A stretch of 64,000 nucleotides of DNA from Arthrobacter sp. AFG7.2 (GCF_002892835.1 NZ_PJMB01000004.1:62001-126000); one strand, 5' to 3'. Shown: positions 1 to 7,628, counted from the stretch's first letter. The notes: generated by a model not told the origin, from the letters alone. Made by a program: numbers and translations.

Positions 1-1353
1 TATCTCGCGGTTACCATGACCTCGGTCTTCACCGAGGGCATGGACGAGCGGATGGGCCTGCTGGTCACGCTTCTGGGATTCGCCGTCTCCTTCGTGGTGC
101 GGCCCCTCGGTGGAATGATTCTCGGTGCGCTGGGCGACAGGATCGGACGCCGGAGAGTGCTCTTCTTTACGATGGCATTGATGGCAGCCGCCACCACCAT
201 CATTGGCTTGCTGCCCACGGCCGGGCAGGTAGGGCTGTGGGTCATCATTCCTCTGTACCTGTTGAAGATGCTGCAGGGTTTTTCCACTGGTGGCGAGTAT
301 TCAGGCGCCGCAACCTACATCTCCGAGTTTTCCCCGGACCGCCACCGTGGGTTTATGACTGCCCTGCTGAACTCAGGGTCGATGCTCGGTTTCGCTGCGG
401 GCGCGGGAGTAGTGGCTGTGACGACAGCGGTGACGACGTCGGCGTGGGGTGCTTCGGCCATGCTCGACGGCGGCTGGCGCATTCCATTTCTGATCGCCCT
501 GCCCCTGGGCATCCTTGCAGTCTGTCTCCGCAGCCGGATCCCGGAGTCCCCAAGTTTCGAGGTGGCCCAGGACAAAGCCGAGGATAAGGACGTCAACCCT
601 ATCTTCGTCCGGCACAACCTGCGAAATATCCTGAAGCACTACTGGCCCCAGATCCTCATTGGCTTCGCGCTGATCGCCGCCGACGGAACCTCGTCCTACA
701 TGCTGACGAGCTACATGCCAACGTATCTGGAAACACAGATAGGGTCTCCAACGGTCCATACCGCCGTGGCGGCAGTGGTCGTGCTGGTCCTGCAGGCCGT
801 CCTGATTCCTCTGATTGGGCACTGGTCGGACCGCATTGGCCGCCGCCCCATCTACATCATGGCCACGGTGGGCAACCTCGTCCTGCTGGTGCCGGCATTC
901 TGGCTGATGCATTTCGGCACCCTCTGGTCGCTGTACCTTGCCATGTTCCTGGTTATGGTGCCCAGCGCTTTGTTCCTGGCGATGACCGGCGCGGTAATGT
1001 CCGAGCTGTTTCCCACGGCCTCACGCTTTGGCTGCGTCGGCCTCACCCACAACTTGGCCATCTCAATCTTTGGCGGCACAACGCCACTGGTCAGCCAGGT
1101 CCTCGTTGAGGTCAGCGGCAACTCTTATGCCCCGGCGTTCTACATCATGTTTTTCTCTGCCGTCGCGTTCATGGCGACGCTGAAAATGCGCGAATCGGCA
1201 GCTCGGCCGCTACTGGGTTCAGTGCCGGTCGTTACCAGCGTTGAGGAGGCAGCCGACCTGGCCAAGGGGCAGGATTCCAACGAACGCATCGACACTGCGA
1301 CTATGCTCCTTGTCCGGGAACCTGCATCCCGCCAGGCGGCCAGGATCAGCTGA
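1..1353 (+). CDS. MHS-family (ProP-like) proton symporter, 5' truncated by window edge
   Basis: Major facilitator superfamily, metabolite:H+ symporter subfamily; likely imports a small osmolyte or organic acid. The frame is open to base 1, so the ATG at 16 is probably internal and the first helices lie outside the window. Visible: RPLGG followed by GDRIGRRR (MFS loop 2-3 signature), GGEYSGAATYISE and SPDRHRGF, which resemble ProP (proline/betaine), and a second DRIGRRP in the C-terminal half. Hydrophobic helices alternate to about residue 395, followed by a hydrophilic tail. It lies upstream of an IclR regulator and 4 kb from a BCCT transporter, which favours a betaine/proline-type substrate (inference). 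Confidence 0.85.
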   Translation, partial: YLAVTMTSVFTEGMDERMGLLVTLLGFAVSFVVRPLGGMILGALGDRIGRRRVLFFTMALMAAATTIIGLLPTAGQVGLWVIIPLYLLKMLQGFSTGGEYSGAATYISEFSPDRHRGFMTALLNSGSMLGFAAGAGVVAVTTAVTTSAWGASAMLDGGWRIPFLIALPLGILAVCLRSRIPESPSFEVAQDKAEDKDVNPIFVRHNLRNILKHYWPQILIGFALIAADGTSSYMLTSYMPTYLETQIGSPTVHTAVAAVVVLVLQAVLIPLIGHWSDRIGRRPIYIMATVGNLVLLVPAFWLMHFGTLWSLYLAMFLVMVPSALFLAMTGAVMSELFPTASRFGCVGLTHNLAISIFGGTTPLVSQVLVEVSGNSYAPAFYIMFFSAVAFMATLKMRESAARPLLGSVPVVTSVEEAADLAKGQDSNERIDTATMLLVREPASRQAARIS

Positions 1354-1477
1354 CGACGAACCTGCGGAAGTAGAGGCTGTTCGCGGCACCAGGTGTCCCC
1401 TCCCGGCGCCCCTTCGGACAAGTCCTGGTGCCCCTGCCACCCTTCCAGCGACGGCATGGACGGGAACGTTGAGGTCT

Positions 1478-1492
1478 TGAACGCCTTGTTCG
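1478..1492. promoter_or_regulatory. Weak copy of the TGAACG palindrome upstream of the IclR gene
   Basis: TGAACGCCTTGTTCG keeps 10 of 14 defined positions of the TGAACGTNACGTTCA motif seen at 2882, 3317, 4671 and 4752. It lies about 90 bp before the iclR start, where an autoregulatory site would be expected. The match is weak. Confidence 0.3.
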
Positions 1493-1580
1493 CTCCTTGA
1501 AGAGGCATAAGATGGTCAACAGACCAGTCAGGGCCGCTGAGCCGTGGCAGAAGTGAACCGAACCGGGACCGGGAGCTGAT

Positions 1581-2417
1581 GTGGCAGCGGAAACAGACGT
1601 GGACGAACAGGCAGCAACAGGAAGCGATGACACGGCGTCTGGTGAGACTGTTGACCTCACCAACAAGTCCGTCATAAAGGCAACGGTCCTGCTCAGCGAG
1701 CTTGGCCGGCACAGGGCGGGCATCACTGTAACCGAGCTGGCCCAAGCCGTCGGAATGACCCGCCCCACGGCTTTCCGCCTGTTGCTGAGCCTGGAACAAA
1801 CTGGATTTGTTGACCGGGTAGACAACCGCTACACGCTCGGTTGGGAAATGGCACGACTGGGCCGACTGGCAGATCCCTATACCGGTGCGGTGGCAAGGGT
1901 GCAACCCATCCTTGAGGAGTATGCAACAGCCCTCAAGGAGACGCTCAGCTTTGCCATGGTGCGGGAAGCGTTGGAATACGACGTTATTGCTGAAGCGTCC
2001 GGTTCCCGGTATCTGAACGTCACCATGTACGTGGGCGAAACCTACCCGGTTCATGCCAGTGCCACGGGGAAGCTCCTGTTGGCGGAAATGACCGACGAAG
2101 AAGTCTCAGAAGCGTTGCCCAGGAAGCTCGAAGCGTATACGTCGAGAACCATCACAAAACACAGCGCACTCATCAAGGAACTGCACACAGTCCGGGAGCA
2201 GGGGTACGCAGTTCTGGACAGCGAACTCGAAGAAGGCCTCTTTGTCGTGGCAGTCCCGGTTCGGGACGTAGGCGGCGCCCTGATAGGCATTGTGTCCGTC
2301 AACGGGCCGGAGCAACGGTTAAAGTCGGACAACCTGACCGACACCATTGAACAGCTCCGCTTGGCCAGTAAAGACATAGCCAAGGCTCTCCTCGGCATCG
2401 ACGCGCGCAACTCCTGA
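1581..2417 (+). CDS. IclR-family transcriptional regulator
   Basis: 278 aa with a GTG start preceded by GGGAG. Residues about 28-90 form the winged HTH (VTELAQAVGMTRPTAFRLL); the rest is the IclR effector domain, with HASATGKLLLAE and the C-terminal VAVPVRDVGGALIG segment. IclR proteins bind inverted repeats as dimers or tetramers and usually control adjacent catabolic or transport genes. Neighbours are an MHS transporter upstream and, downstream, small genes, an SDR and a BCCT transporter. It is the only regulator nearby and so the best candidate to read the TGAACG palindromes (inference). The effector cannot be told from sequence. Confidence 0.9.
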   Translation: MAAETDVDEQAATGSDDTASGETVDLTNKSVIKATVLLSELGRHRAGITVTELAQAVGMTRPTAFRLLLSLEQTGFVDRVDNRYTLGWEMARLGRLADPYTGAVARVQPILEEYATALKETLSFAMVREALEYDVIAEASGSRYLNVTMYVGETYPVHASATGKLLLAEMTDEEVSEALPRKLEAYTSRTITKHSALIKELHTVREQGYAVLDSELEEGLFVVAVPVRDVGGALIGIVSVNGPEQRLKSDNLTDTIEQLRLASKDIAKALLGIDARNS

Positions 2418-2478
2418 CCTCGCTCCATGCCTGACAGGCGGACTGTACGGAACCGGGAAGGCGTACAGCCTTGCCGCT

Positions 2479-2712
2479 CTAGGTCTTGGCCATCTCCAGC
2501 AACTGCTCCATAGACGGATACTTCCAGAGCACGTACTGAACCGGAACTCCGACGCGTTCGGCCACGGCCGTGTGGGTCAAACCATGTTTGCCGGCGTTCA
2601 TTTCCCTTACGCATTGAGCCAAAGCCGCGGTCCGACGCTCGTCGCGCTCCCTGATGACTTCAGCGGGTTGCCTGCGGGGCTTCTGCTTCTGCCTCTGACG
2701 CCAGTGGGGCAC
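2479..2712 (-). CDS. Small HTH protein, TetR-N-like, 77 aa
   Basis: The GTG at 2712 is preferred over the in-frame ATG at 2718 because GGAGG sits 7 nt before the GTG but directly abuts the ATG. The N-terminal third is very basic (RQRQKQKPRRQP); the C-terminal half reads TAVAERVGVPVQYVLWKYPS and MEQLLEMA, resembling the HTH of TetR N-terminal domains (AxxxGVxxxxLYxYFxSxxxLL). There is no ligand domain, so it may be a stand-alone DNA-binding protein. It converges on the iclR gene with about 60 bp between. Function unknown. Confidence 0.6.
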   Translation of the reverse strand: MPHWRQRQKQKPRRQPAEVIRERDERRTAALAQCVREMNAGKHGLTHTAVAERVGVPVQYVLWKYPSMEQLLEMAKT

Positions 2713-2881
2713 AGTCATTCCTCCTTGTCGGGAAAAGGTTTCTCGCTCGTCCCCGTAAGGTGCATTCGGCCGCCATCAGGTACTACGTGGTGAGAGCAGG
2801 GAACGTGCTTGTCCCCTTCGGGTATCGACAATCCCCCCCCGTGATGCAGGGTATTGAAAAAGTAGCGTAGTAGTAATAAAT

Positions 2882-2913
2882 TGAACGCCACGTTCACCCG
2901 ATGAACGTTCTCA
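2882..2913. promoter_or_regulatory. Palindromic operator candidate (TGAACG motif)
   Basis: TGAACGCCACGTTCA (2882-2896) is an almost perfect 15-bp inverted repeat, followed 5 bp later by another half site TGAACGTTC (2902). It lies about 75-100 bp before the small gene at 2982. The same palindrome recurs at 3317, 4671 and 4752. Confidence 0.6.
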
Positions 2914-2981
2914 TTGTGGCTGCCCTCACGTTTATATGCAAGGCGCTCCCGTACACTCACCCACCAATCGAACGGACCGAG

Positions 2982-3230
2982 ATGACGTATATCCACTCAC
3001 AAATCACCACTCCACGCCGCTCACGCCAATTGCCCGCACCCGTCCCGGATTGGTCAAAATTGTCCCGGGGGGATCTTGTTAAGGTCTTCTGCAGGGACGG
3101 GGGCACCCTGCTGGGGCATATCGACATGATTGCCCTTGATCGCAGCGTCTTCTGGATTATCCAGAACGACGGCAATGGCCGCGTCCTGGTCTGCGGCGCT
3201 GATATGCCCCATGTTGTCGCCGCGTCCTGA
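2982..3230 (+). CDS. Small conserved-looking protein of unknown function, 82 aa
   Basis: The frame opens further upstream, at 2901, but that would place the start inside the operator palindrome; the ATG at 2982 begins a plausible soluble protein. Basic N-terminus (TTPRRSRQLP), then LSRGDLVKVFCRDGG, LLGHIDMIALDRSVFWI and GNGRVLVCG, which suggests a small beta-barrel; the 87-aa protein at 50353 has a similar layout (KVGDAVVADD, GRREGVVVF). No family recognised. A palindrome precedes it and a hairpin follows its stop, so it is probably a single-gene transcript. Confidence 0.6.
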   Translation: MTYIHSQITTPRRSRQLPAPVPDWSKLSRGDLVKVFCRDGGTLLGHIDMIALDRSVFWIIQNDGNGRVLVCGADMPHVVAAS

Positions 3231-3242
3231 GCGGACGCTGAG

Positions 3243-3267
3243 GGCGAAACGTCCCAACGTTTTCGCC
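3243..3267 (+). terminator. Hairpin after the 82-aa gene
   Basis: GGCGAAACGT, loop CCCA, then ACGTTTTCGCC: about 10 bp of stem with one bulged base, starting 12 nt after the stop at 3230. No clean T-tract follows. Confidence 0.5.
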
Positions 3268-3304
3268 ATTGCACAACCGGCATGTGATGTGCCACACTAG
3301 TTCT

Positions 3305-3331
3305 ACGTTCATCAATCGAACGTCACGTTCA
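3305..3331. promoter_or_regulatory. Palindromic operator candidate (TGAACG motif)
   Basis: CGAACGTCACGTTCA (3317-3331) matches the palindrome at 14 of 15 positions and is preceded by an ACGTTCA half site (3305-3311). It lies 60 bp before the start of the 95-aa gene at 3391. Confidence 0.6.
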
Positions 3332-3390
3332 ACATTACCTCCTTAGGGGCATCGTCGTCCCGAAGCTGGCAGCAAGGAAGGAAAGTAAAA

Positions 3391-3678
3391 TTGTCTATCT
3401 CGATCGGCCACCGCACCATTTTCACCGCTTTTGGTCACCGCAACTCTGCCGTCGTCCGTAAACACGCTCCATCTATGCCGGCGCTGTCGCCTGCAGTCCC
3501 GGCGGACATTGCTGCCCCCGCCGACGCGGACGTCTCCCGCGAAGCAGGAGAGCTGAAGTGCTCACCGTGGGAAGGTCTGTACCTGGAGCAGGCGCGCCCT
3601 GTTGAAATACGCGGCACCGAGACTGCTTTGGACCGTCAGCTGGATTCGTTCCTCGCAAACCTGATGTACGGCGAATAG
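3391..3678 (+). CDS. Small protein with PW-x-GLY motif, unknown function, 95 aa
   Basis: TTG start preceded by AAGGAAGGAAAG. The N-terminal two thirds are Ala/Pro-rich and low complexity. The C-terminal part has SPWEGLYLEQARP and ends LDSFLANLMYGE. The same short motif (APWAGLYETSTA) ends the 57-aa protein at 4853, which also follows copies of the palindrome, so the two appear related. No signal peptide or helical membrane segment is obvious. It is followed after 3 nt by a 37-aa Cys-containing ORF and then an SDR, probably one transcript. Family not recognised. Confidence 0.6.
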   Translation: MSISIGHRTIFTAFGHRNSAVVRKHAPSMPALSPAVPADIAAPADADVSREAGELKCSPWEGLYLEQARPVEIRGTETALDRQLDSFLANLMYGE

Positions 3679-3681
3679 GCC

Positions 3682-3795
3682 ATGGGCGAGGTTCCCTATG
3701 CTGGAATTGCCCGCAGCGACGATATTGTCGCTGCGGCTGCCGACGACTGTGACGCCAGCAGTTGCTTCTTCTGCACCGGCCCGGAAACCGACTAA
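3682..3795 (+). CDS. Very small Cys-containing peptide, 37 aa
   Basis: ATG 3 nt after the preceding stop and TAA 2 nt before the SDR start, so it fills the space between two coding genes exactly. Acidic; the C-terminal half carries three cysteines in a C-x4-C-x2-C arrangement (DDCDASSCFFC) and ends TGPETD. No strong Shine-Dalgarno is seen; it could be translated by coupling. It could be a peptide subunit or a metal-binding or modified peptide, or only a coupling leader for the SDR. No family recognised and no peptide-modifying enzyme is adjacent. Confidence 0.4.
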   Translation: MGEVPYAGIARSDDIVAAAADDCDASSCFFCTGPETD

Positions 3796-3797
3796 CA

Positions 3798-4556
3798 ATG
3801 CAGCTGCTGGGTAAAAGGGCCCTCGTAACCGGAGGCGGCGAGGGGATCGGCAGGGGTATCGTAGGTCGTTTCCTCGAAGAAGGCGCCCTCGTGGCCGTGG
3901 TTCAGCGACGGCCGCTCGCTTCGGAAATGCAAGGCCATTCCTCCGTTTTTGGCATCCAAGCAGACTTGACGGACACAAAGGGCCTTCCCGTAGTCGTCGA
4001 TCATGTGGTCCACCGGCTTGGTGGAGTCGACATCCTCGTCAACAACGCGGGCGTCATGTTCGAACGCAGCGTCGCCGGGATCACCCCCGACGAATGGGAT
4101 CGCATGATTGCCCTAAATCTGCGGACGCCGCTATTCCTGACACAGGCCCTGCTGCCTCAGTTTCGGAAGGCCGGCGGCGGAAGCATCATCAACATTGGTT
4201 CCATCGAAGGAATTGCTGCCAATCCCCAGCACGCGGCCTACGCCGCATCAAAAGCGGGCATCCACGGGATGACCAGAGCCATCGCCCTCGATCTCGGCGC
4301 TGACAATATTCGATGCAACGCCATCGCTCCGGGCTGGATCCACTCAGAACTCAGCGAAACCTACCTCGCCTCCCAGCCGACGCCGGCAGAGGCTCGCGAC
4401 GCTCTAAAAAGGCTGCACCCAGTGGGCCGCGTTGGCGAGCCCCGTGACGTGGGCGACCTCGCCGTTTTCCTGGCCGGCGACAACGCGGGTTTTCTGACCG
4501 GGGAGGTCATCACGCTCGACGGCGGCAGGACCGCCAGGCTGCCGCTGCCGTTCTAA
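3798..4556 (+). CDS. SDR-family NAD(P)-dependent oxidoreductase
   Basis: 252 aa from the ATG at 3798; the frame is open to 3762, but that would overlap the 37-aa ORF. Classical short-chain dehydrogenase: cofactor loop TGGGEGIG (about residues 11-18), NNAG (about 81-84), catalytic Ser in INIGSIEG and YAASK (Tyr-x3-Lys), APGW after the active site, and a C-terminal LTGEVITLDGG. Oxidises or reduces an unknown alcohol/ketone in the cytosol. Probably the last gene of the operon starting at 3391, under the palindrome and next to betaine-type transporters, so it may act on a compound imported by them (inference). Confidence 0.85.
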   Translation: MQLLGKRALVTGGGEGIGRGIVGRFLEEGALVAVVQRRPLASEMQGHSSVFGIQADLTDTKGLPVVVDHVVHRLGGVDILVNNAGVMFERSVAGITPDEWDRMIALNLRTPLFLTQALLPQFRKAGGGSIINIGSIEGIAANPQHAAYAASKAGIHGMTRAIALDLGADNIRCNAIAPGWIHSELSETYLASQPTPAEARDALKRLHPVGRVGEPRDVGDLAVFLAGDNAGFLTGEVITLDGGRTARLPLPF

Positions 4557-4658
4557 AGGGGCCTGCCCGGTTGGAGCAGCGCCCTGGTGGGACCCTTCAG
4601 GGCCGTCGGGAGGTTAATGCCCCGCCGATCCAGGTCCTGCAATCCAACCCTTCACGAA

Positions 4659-4685
4659 GTGTTCAAAAACTGAACGTAACGTTCG
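4659..4685. promoter_or_regulatory. Palindromic operator candidate (TGAACG motif)
   Basis: TGAACGTAACGTTCG (4671-4685) is the best central match to the palindrome, with a GTGTTCA half site just upstream (4659-4665). A second copy follows 67 bp later. Both precede the 57-aa gene at 4853 and, beyond it, the BCCT transporter. Confidence 0.6.
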
Positions 4686-4740
4686 AATAAAATTCGTATA
4701 CCCCTTGTGGTTTCGGGGTGAGCTGCGCCACAATTAATGA

Positions 4741-4766
4741 AGTTCAAGAAATGAACATCGTGTTCA
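4741..4766. promoter_or_regulatory. Palindromic operator candidate, variant copy
   Basis: TGAACATCGTGTTCA (4752-4766) is an inverted repeat of the same size and outer bases as the other copies, again preceded by a half site (AGTTCA, 4741). Together with the 4671 copy it gives two dimer sites about 80 bp apart centre to centre, suitable for co-operative or looping repression. Confidence 0.5.
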
Positions 4767-4852
4767 ACTATCGGGGTTATGAATGATGAATCCCACCTAC
4801 TTCAAAAAGCCTCCGGAACCTCTGGTTCCCTCGTCAGCGTCGAGGAGTCATC

Positions 4853-5026
4853 ATGAGCACCGCACTTCGAATTCTTAGCACAGCGTTTCTCCCTGCACCC
4901 GGCCGAAGGGCCCTTGCACAGGGGACGTCCGTGCCACCCTTTGCCCCCGCGCCGTTTACCACGCCCCCGTCTGAGTCCTGGAGCAGCGCACCTTGGGCCG
5001 GCCTTTACGAAACCTCCACAGCCTAA
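4853..5026 (+). CDS. Small protein with PW-x-GLY motif, 57 aa
   Basis: ATG preceded by GAGGAG. The N-terminal part is basic/hydrophobic (STALRILSTAFLPAPGRR), the middle is Pro-rich, and the end reads APWAGLYETSTA. The PW-x-GLY block matches the 95-aa protein at 3391, and both genes follow the same palindrome. The stop overlaps an ATG (TAATG) that opens a 16-codon ORF to 5076; whether that is translated is unknown. Function unrecognised. It lies in front of the BCCT transporter gene. Confidence 0.5.
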   Translation: MSTALRILSTAFLPAPGRRALAQGTSVPPFAPAPFTTPPSESWSSAPWAGLYETSTA

Positions 5027-5097
5027 TGTTCGTTCCGGAGGATCTGTCGGTGCCGGAATCCGGCTCTCATGCCTGATCAAGGCCGGTGCCACGCCTT

Positions 5098-5118
5098 GGA
5101 TGCCCGGTGAGGGCATCC
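5098..5118 (+). terminator. Perfect 8-bp hairpin in the leader before the BCCT gene
   Basis: GGATGCCC, loop GGTGA, GGGCATCC. It sits in the 260-bp gap between the 57-aa gene and the transporter. It may be a partial terminator or an mRNA-processing structure; no T-tract follows and no known riboswitch was recognised in the gap. Confidence 0.35.
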
Positions 5119-5287
5119 AGACATAGTCCCCCAAACTGACTTGTTTCACTACACCGGAGTCAGGCCCTGACCAACCTGAAGCTTCCCAGAGCGTGGAGCG
5201 CTGATTGGCAGAGAACTCTCCAACAGTGCCTTCAAACCCCCGCTTGAAAACCCCTAAAGATCCCGAACTTCCCCGAGAGAGGCTCCC

Positions 5288-7228
5288 ATGAGCAGCAAAC
5301 ATTCCGCACCGGACTCGTCGGACGACCAGGTGGTAACGGCGCCACCCGTAGATGACACCGCACTCCTGCACCGCACCGAGTCCGAAGAGGTAAAAATCCT
5401 TGAAGACCTAAAAGACGGCGTCGCCGAACGACGCGGCGCACTCAGGGAGCACGCCCGGGGAGTCGATAAGACGATCATTGTGGTGACCGGCGCCCTTGTT
5501 GTTGCGTTCCTCATATGGGGCTTCACCGACACCGATGGCCTGGCTGCCGCGTCGACACTGGCGTTGAACTGGGTTTTGGGGACCTCGGGATGGGTTTTCG
5601 TTCTCCTGTCCTCGGTCTTTGTCGTGTACGTCCTCTGGCTGGCGATTGGCCGGTTCGGCAACATCCCGCTGGGCAAGGACGGCGAAGGGCCCGAGTTCCG
5701 GACCGCATCCTGGATCTCCATGATGTTCGCCTGCGGCATGGGCATAGGCCTGATGTTCTACGGCGTCGCTGAACCCCTTTACCACTACATCTCACCGCCT
5801 CCCAGCACCGTGGACGGCCAGACAGTCGAAGCCGTCGAAACCGCGATGGCCACCTCGGTGTTCCACTGGACCCTGCACCCGTGGGCCATGTACGCCGTCG
5901 TCGGCATCGCCATCGCCTACAGCACTTTCCGGCTAGGCCGCAAAAACCTGCTCTCCGAAGCGTTCGTCTCCCTCTTCGGCCGCAAAGCAGTCGACGGTAT
6001 CGGCGGCAAGATCATCAACATCCTCGCCATCTTCGCCACCCTCTTCGGCTCAGCCGCATCCCTGGGCCTCGGAGCGCTGCAGATCGGCAGCGGCCTGCAG
6101 TTCAACGGCGTCGTCGGAGAAGTCGCCACACCCCTGCTCGTCATCATCATCGCCGTGCTCACGTTCTGCTTCGTAGCCTCCGCCGTCTCGGGACTGGAAA
6201 AGGGCATCCAGTTCCTCTCCAACACCAACATGGTGCTCGCCGTCGTGCTGGCCGTCATCATCTTCGTTGTCGGCCCCACCCTGTTCATCCTGAACCTCAT
6301 CCCTTCGGCACTGGGTTCCTACATCCAACAGCTGCCCGAGATGGCAGCCCGCACCGAAGCCACCGGCGATGAAACCATGCGCTCCTGGCTCTCGAGCTGG
6401 ACAGTGTTCTACTGGGTCTGGTGGATGTCCTGGACACCGTTCGTAGGCATGTTCATCGCCCGCATCAGCCGCGGACGCACCATACGCCAGTTCGTTACCG
6501 GCGTGCTCTTCGTCCCGTCCCTGGTCTCCCTGCTCTGGTTCGCCGTGTTCGGCGGCACCGCCATCCACCAGCAACGTGCCGCTGACGCCACACCCGAGGC
6601 CGGCGACGGGATCGCCACCATCGTCGATGGTGCCCCAACCATCTCCTTCGACGGCGCACTCTTCGCGATGCTGAACGGCCTGGGCACGCCCCAATGGCTT
6701 ACCATCGGCCTGGCCGTGCTCGCCATGGTCCTCACCGCGATCTTCTTCGTCACCGGCGCCGACTCAGCCTCCATCGTCATGGGCTCCCTCAGCTCCCGCG
6801 GCACCCTGAAACCCTCCAAACCCGTCGTCGTCTTCTGGGGAACCCTCATGGGAACCGTCGCAATCGTGATGCTCCTTGCCGGCGGAGACACACCAGCCGA
6901 AGCACTCAGCGGACTCCAACGCATGACCATCGTGGCAGCAGCACCATTCGTCATCGTCCTGCTCGTCCTCTGCATCGCCCTCACCCGCGACCTGCGCCGT
7001 GACCCCATTTGGCTCCGCCAACGACTCTCCGAATCAGTTATGCGACGCACCGTCCGCGCAGCCGTCGAAGAACACGGGCACCAAAAGTTCATCCTCGCGA
7101 CCAAAGAATCAACAGCACCACCCACGGGACAGATGCATGCGGTGGACGCCACCGCAGCAGGAACACCCATCTACACAAGCAACAACGGACACCGACCAGA
7201 AGCCAAATACGACGGTCAGAAGATCTAG
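5288..7228 (+). CDS. BCCT-family betaine/carnitine/choline transporter
   Basis: 646 aa, ATG after GAGAGAGG. Na+-coupled (BetP/OpuD type) uptake of a quaternary ammonium osmolyte is predicted: the glycine stretch reads GMGIGLMFYGVAEP, as in sodium-coupled BetP, and the family Trp-rich helix reads YWVWWMSWTPFVGMF followed by ARISRGRT. About 12 membrane helices span residues 65-575. The N-terminal 60 residues are acidic and the C-terminal 70 are hydrophilic with Arg/Lys (RRDPIWLRQRL, SVMRRTVR), like the BetP osmosensing tail. Its position behind two palindromes suggests control by substrate supply as well as, or instead of, osmolarity (inference). Confidence 0.93.
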   Translation: MSSKHSAPDSSDDQVVTAPPVDDTALLHRTESEEVKILEDLKDGVAERRGALREHARGVDKTIIVVTGALVVAFLIWGFTDTDGLAAASTLALNWVLGTSGWVFVLLSSVFVVYVLWLAIGRFGNIPLGKDGEGPEFRTASWISMMFACGMGIGLMFYGVAEPLYHYISPPPSTVDGQTVEAVETAMATSVFHWTLHPWAMYAVVGIAIAYSTFRLGRKNLLSEAFVSLFGRKAVDGIGGKIINILAIFATLFGSAASLGLGALQIGSGLQFNGVVGEVATPLLVIIIAVLTFCFVASAVSGLEKGIQFLSNTNMVLAVVLAVIIFVVGPTLFILNLIPSALGSYIQQLPEMAARTEATGDETMRSWLSSWTVFYWVWWMSWTPFVGMFIARISRGRTIRQFVTGVLFVPSLVSLLWFAVFGGTAIHQQRAADATPEAGDGIATIVDGAPTISFDGALFAMLNGLGTPQWLTIGLAVLAMVLTAIFFVTGADSASIVMGSLSSRGTLKPSKPVVVFWGTLMGTVAIVMLLAGGDTPAEALSGLQRMTIVAAAPFVIVLLVLCIALTRDLRRDPIWLRQRLSESVMRRTVRAAVEEHGHQKFILATKESTAPPTGQMHAVDATAAGTPIYTSNNGHRPEAKYDGQKI

Positions 7229-7278
7229 CCGGCCAGCCTTTTTCCAACGTGTTGCGCGCTAACGCGCACACCTGAAAC

Positions 7279-7315
7279 CGAAGTCTCGGCTGGTTCCCCG
7301 CCAGCCGAGACTTCG
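7279..7315. terminator. Strong hairpin terminator after the BCCT gene
   Basis: CGAAGTCTCGGCTGG and its exact reverse complement, separated by a 7-nt loop (TTCCCCG): a perfect 15-bp stem, 50 nt after the transporter stop. The convergent position fits a bidirectional terminator; no long T-tract follows, as is common in actinobacteria. Confidence 0.75.
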
Positions 7316-7391
7316 ACAATTGCAATTTGTTCTGTTGCAATACCAGCCAAAAGAACCTGATAAGAAAACTACTTCTCGCCATGTCGCGAAG

Positions 7392-7418
7392 GCCGATAAC
7401 GGATATTCCGTCAACCTG
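7392..7418 (+). repeat. 27-bp dispersed intergenic repeat, copy 1 (dif-like layout)
   Basis: Consensus of four copies: GCCGAYAANGGATATTCCG then TCAACCTG. Copy 1 matches the consensus throughout. Copies lie at 7392, 10556, 20801 and 21648, all in the same orientation. Two CCGATAA / TTCCGTCAA arms around a 6-bp centre give the 11-6-11 layout of a Xer/dif site. Confidence 0.6.
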
Positions 7419-7628
7419 TTCAGAATCAGGTGAGCCCATCTCTGGCCGCCCTGCCAAACCTGCGACTACTCGAAAGGCCCATGTCTGGGTTCGGGGTTAT
7501 CCACGGCTGGAATTGGGAGCCGTCGAGGTTTGTCCGCCAGCAGCAGTAGCGGTGGGTAACCTTCGAGAATCGTTCCCGGTGGGGCGAGGCTCTGCTTCGT
7601 GAGGGCCGACGTCGTACTCGAAGAAAAG

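Larger units (their letters stand above)
7229..7628. other. 400-bp convergent intergenic region
   Basis: Lies between the BCCT gene (+) and the phosphoesterase gene (-). It holds a 15-bp perfect hairpin (7279-7315) and one copy of the 27-bp dispersed repeat (7392-7418). No convincing gene was seen; the short frames through it lack a ribosome site and family features. Confidence 0.7.

Noticed and set aside
3682..3795. 37-aa peptide as a mycofactocin-type precursor
   Set aside because: It lacks the conserved C-terminal GVY ending, and no radical SAM enzyme or MftB-type protein is nearby.
5027..5287. Possible riboswitch before the BCCT gene
   Set aside because: Only one clear 8-bp hairpin was found; none of the conserved blocks of glycine, guanidine or ydaO-type riboswitches were recognised.
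5515..7275. Long alternative frames on both strands inside the BCCT gene
   Set aside because: They share the coordinates of a protein with full family features and show only low-complexity Arg/His/Pro-rich translations from high-GC third positions.
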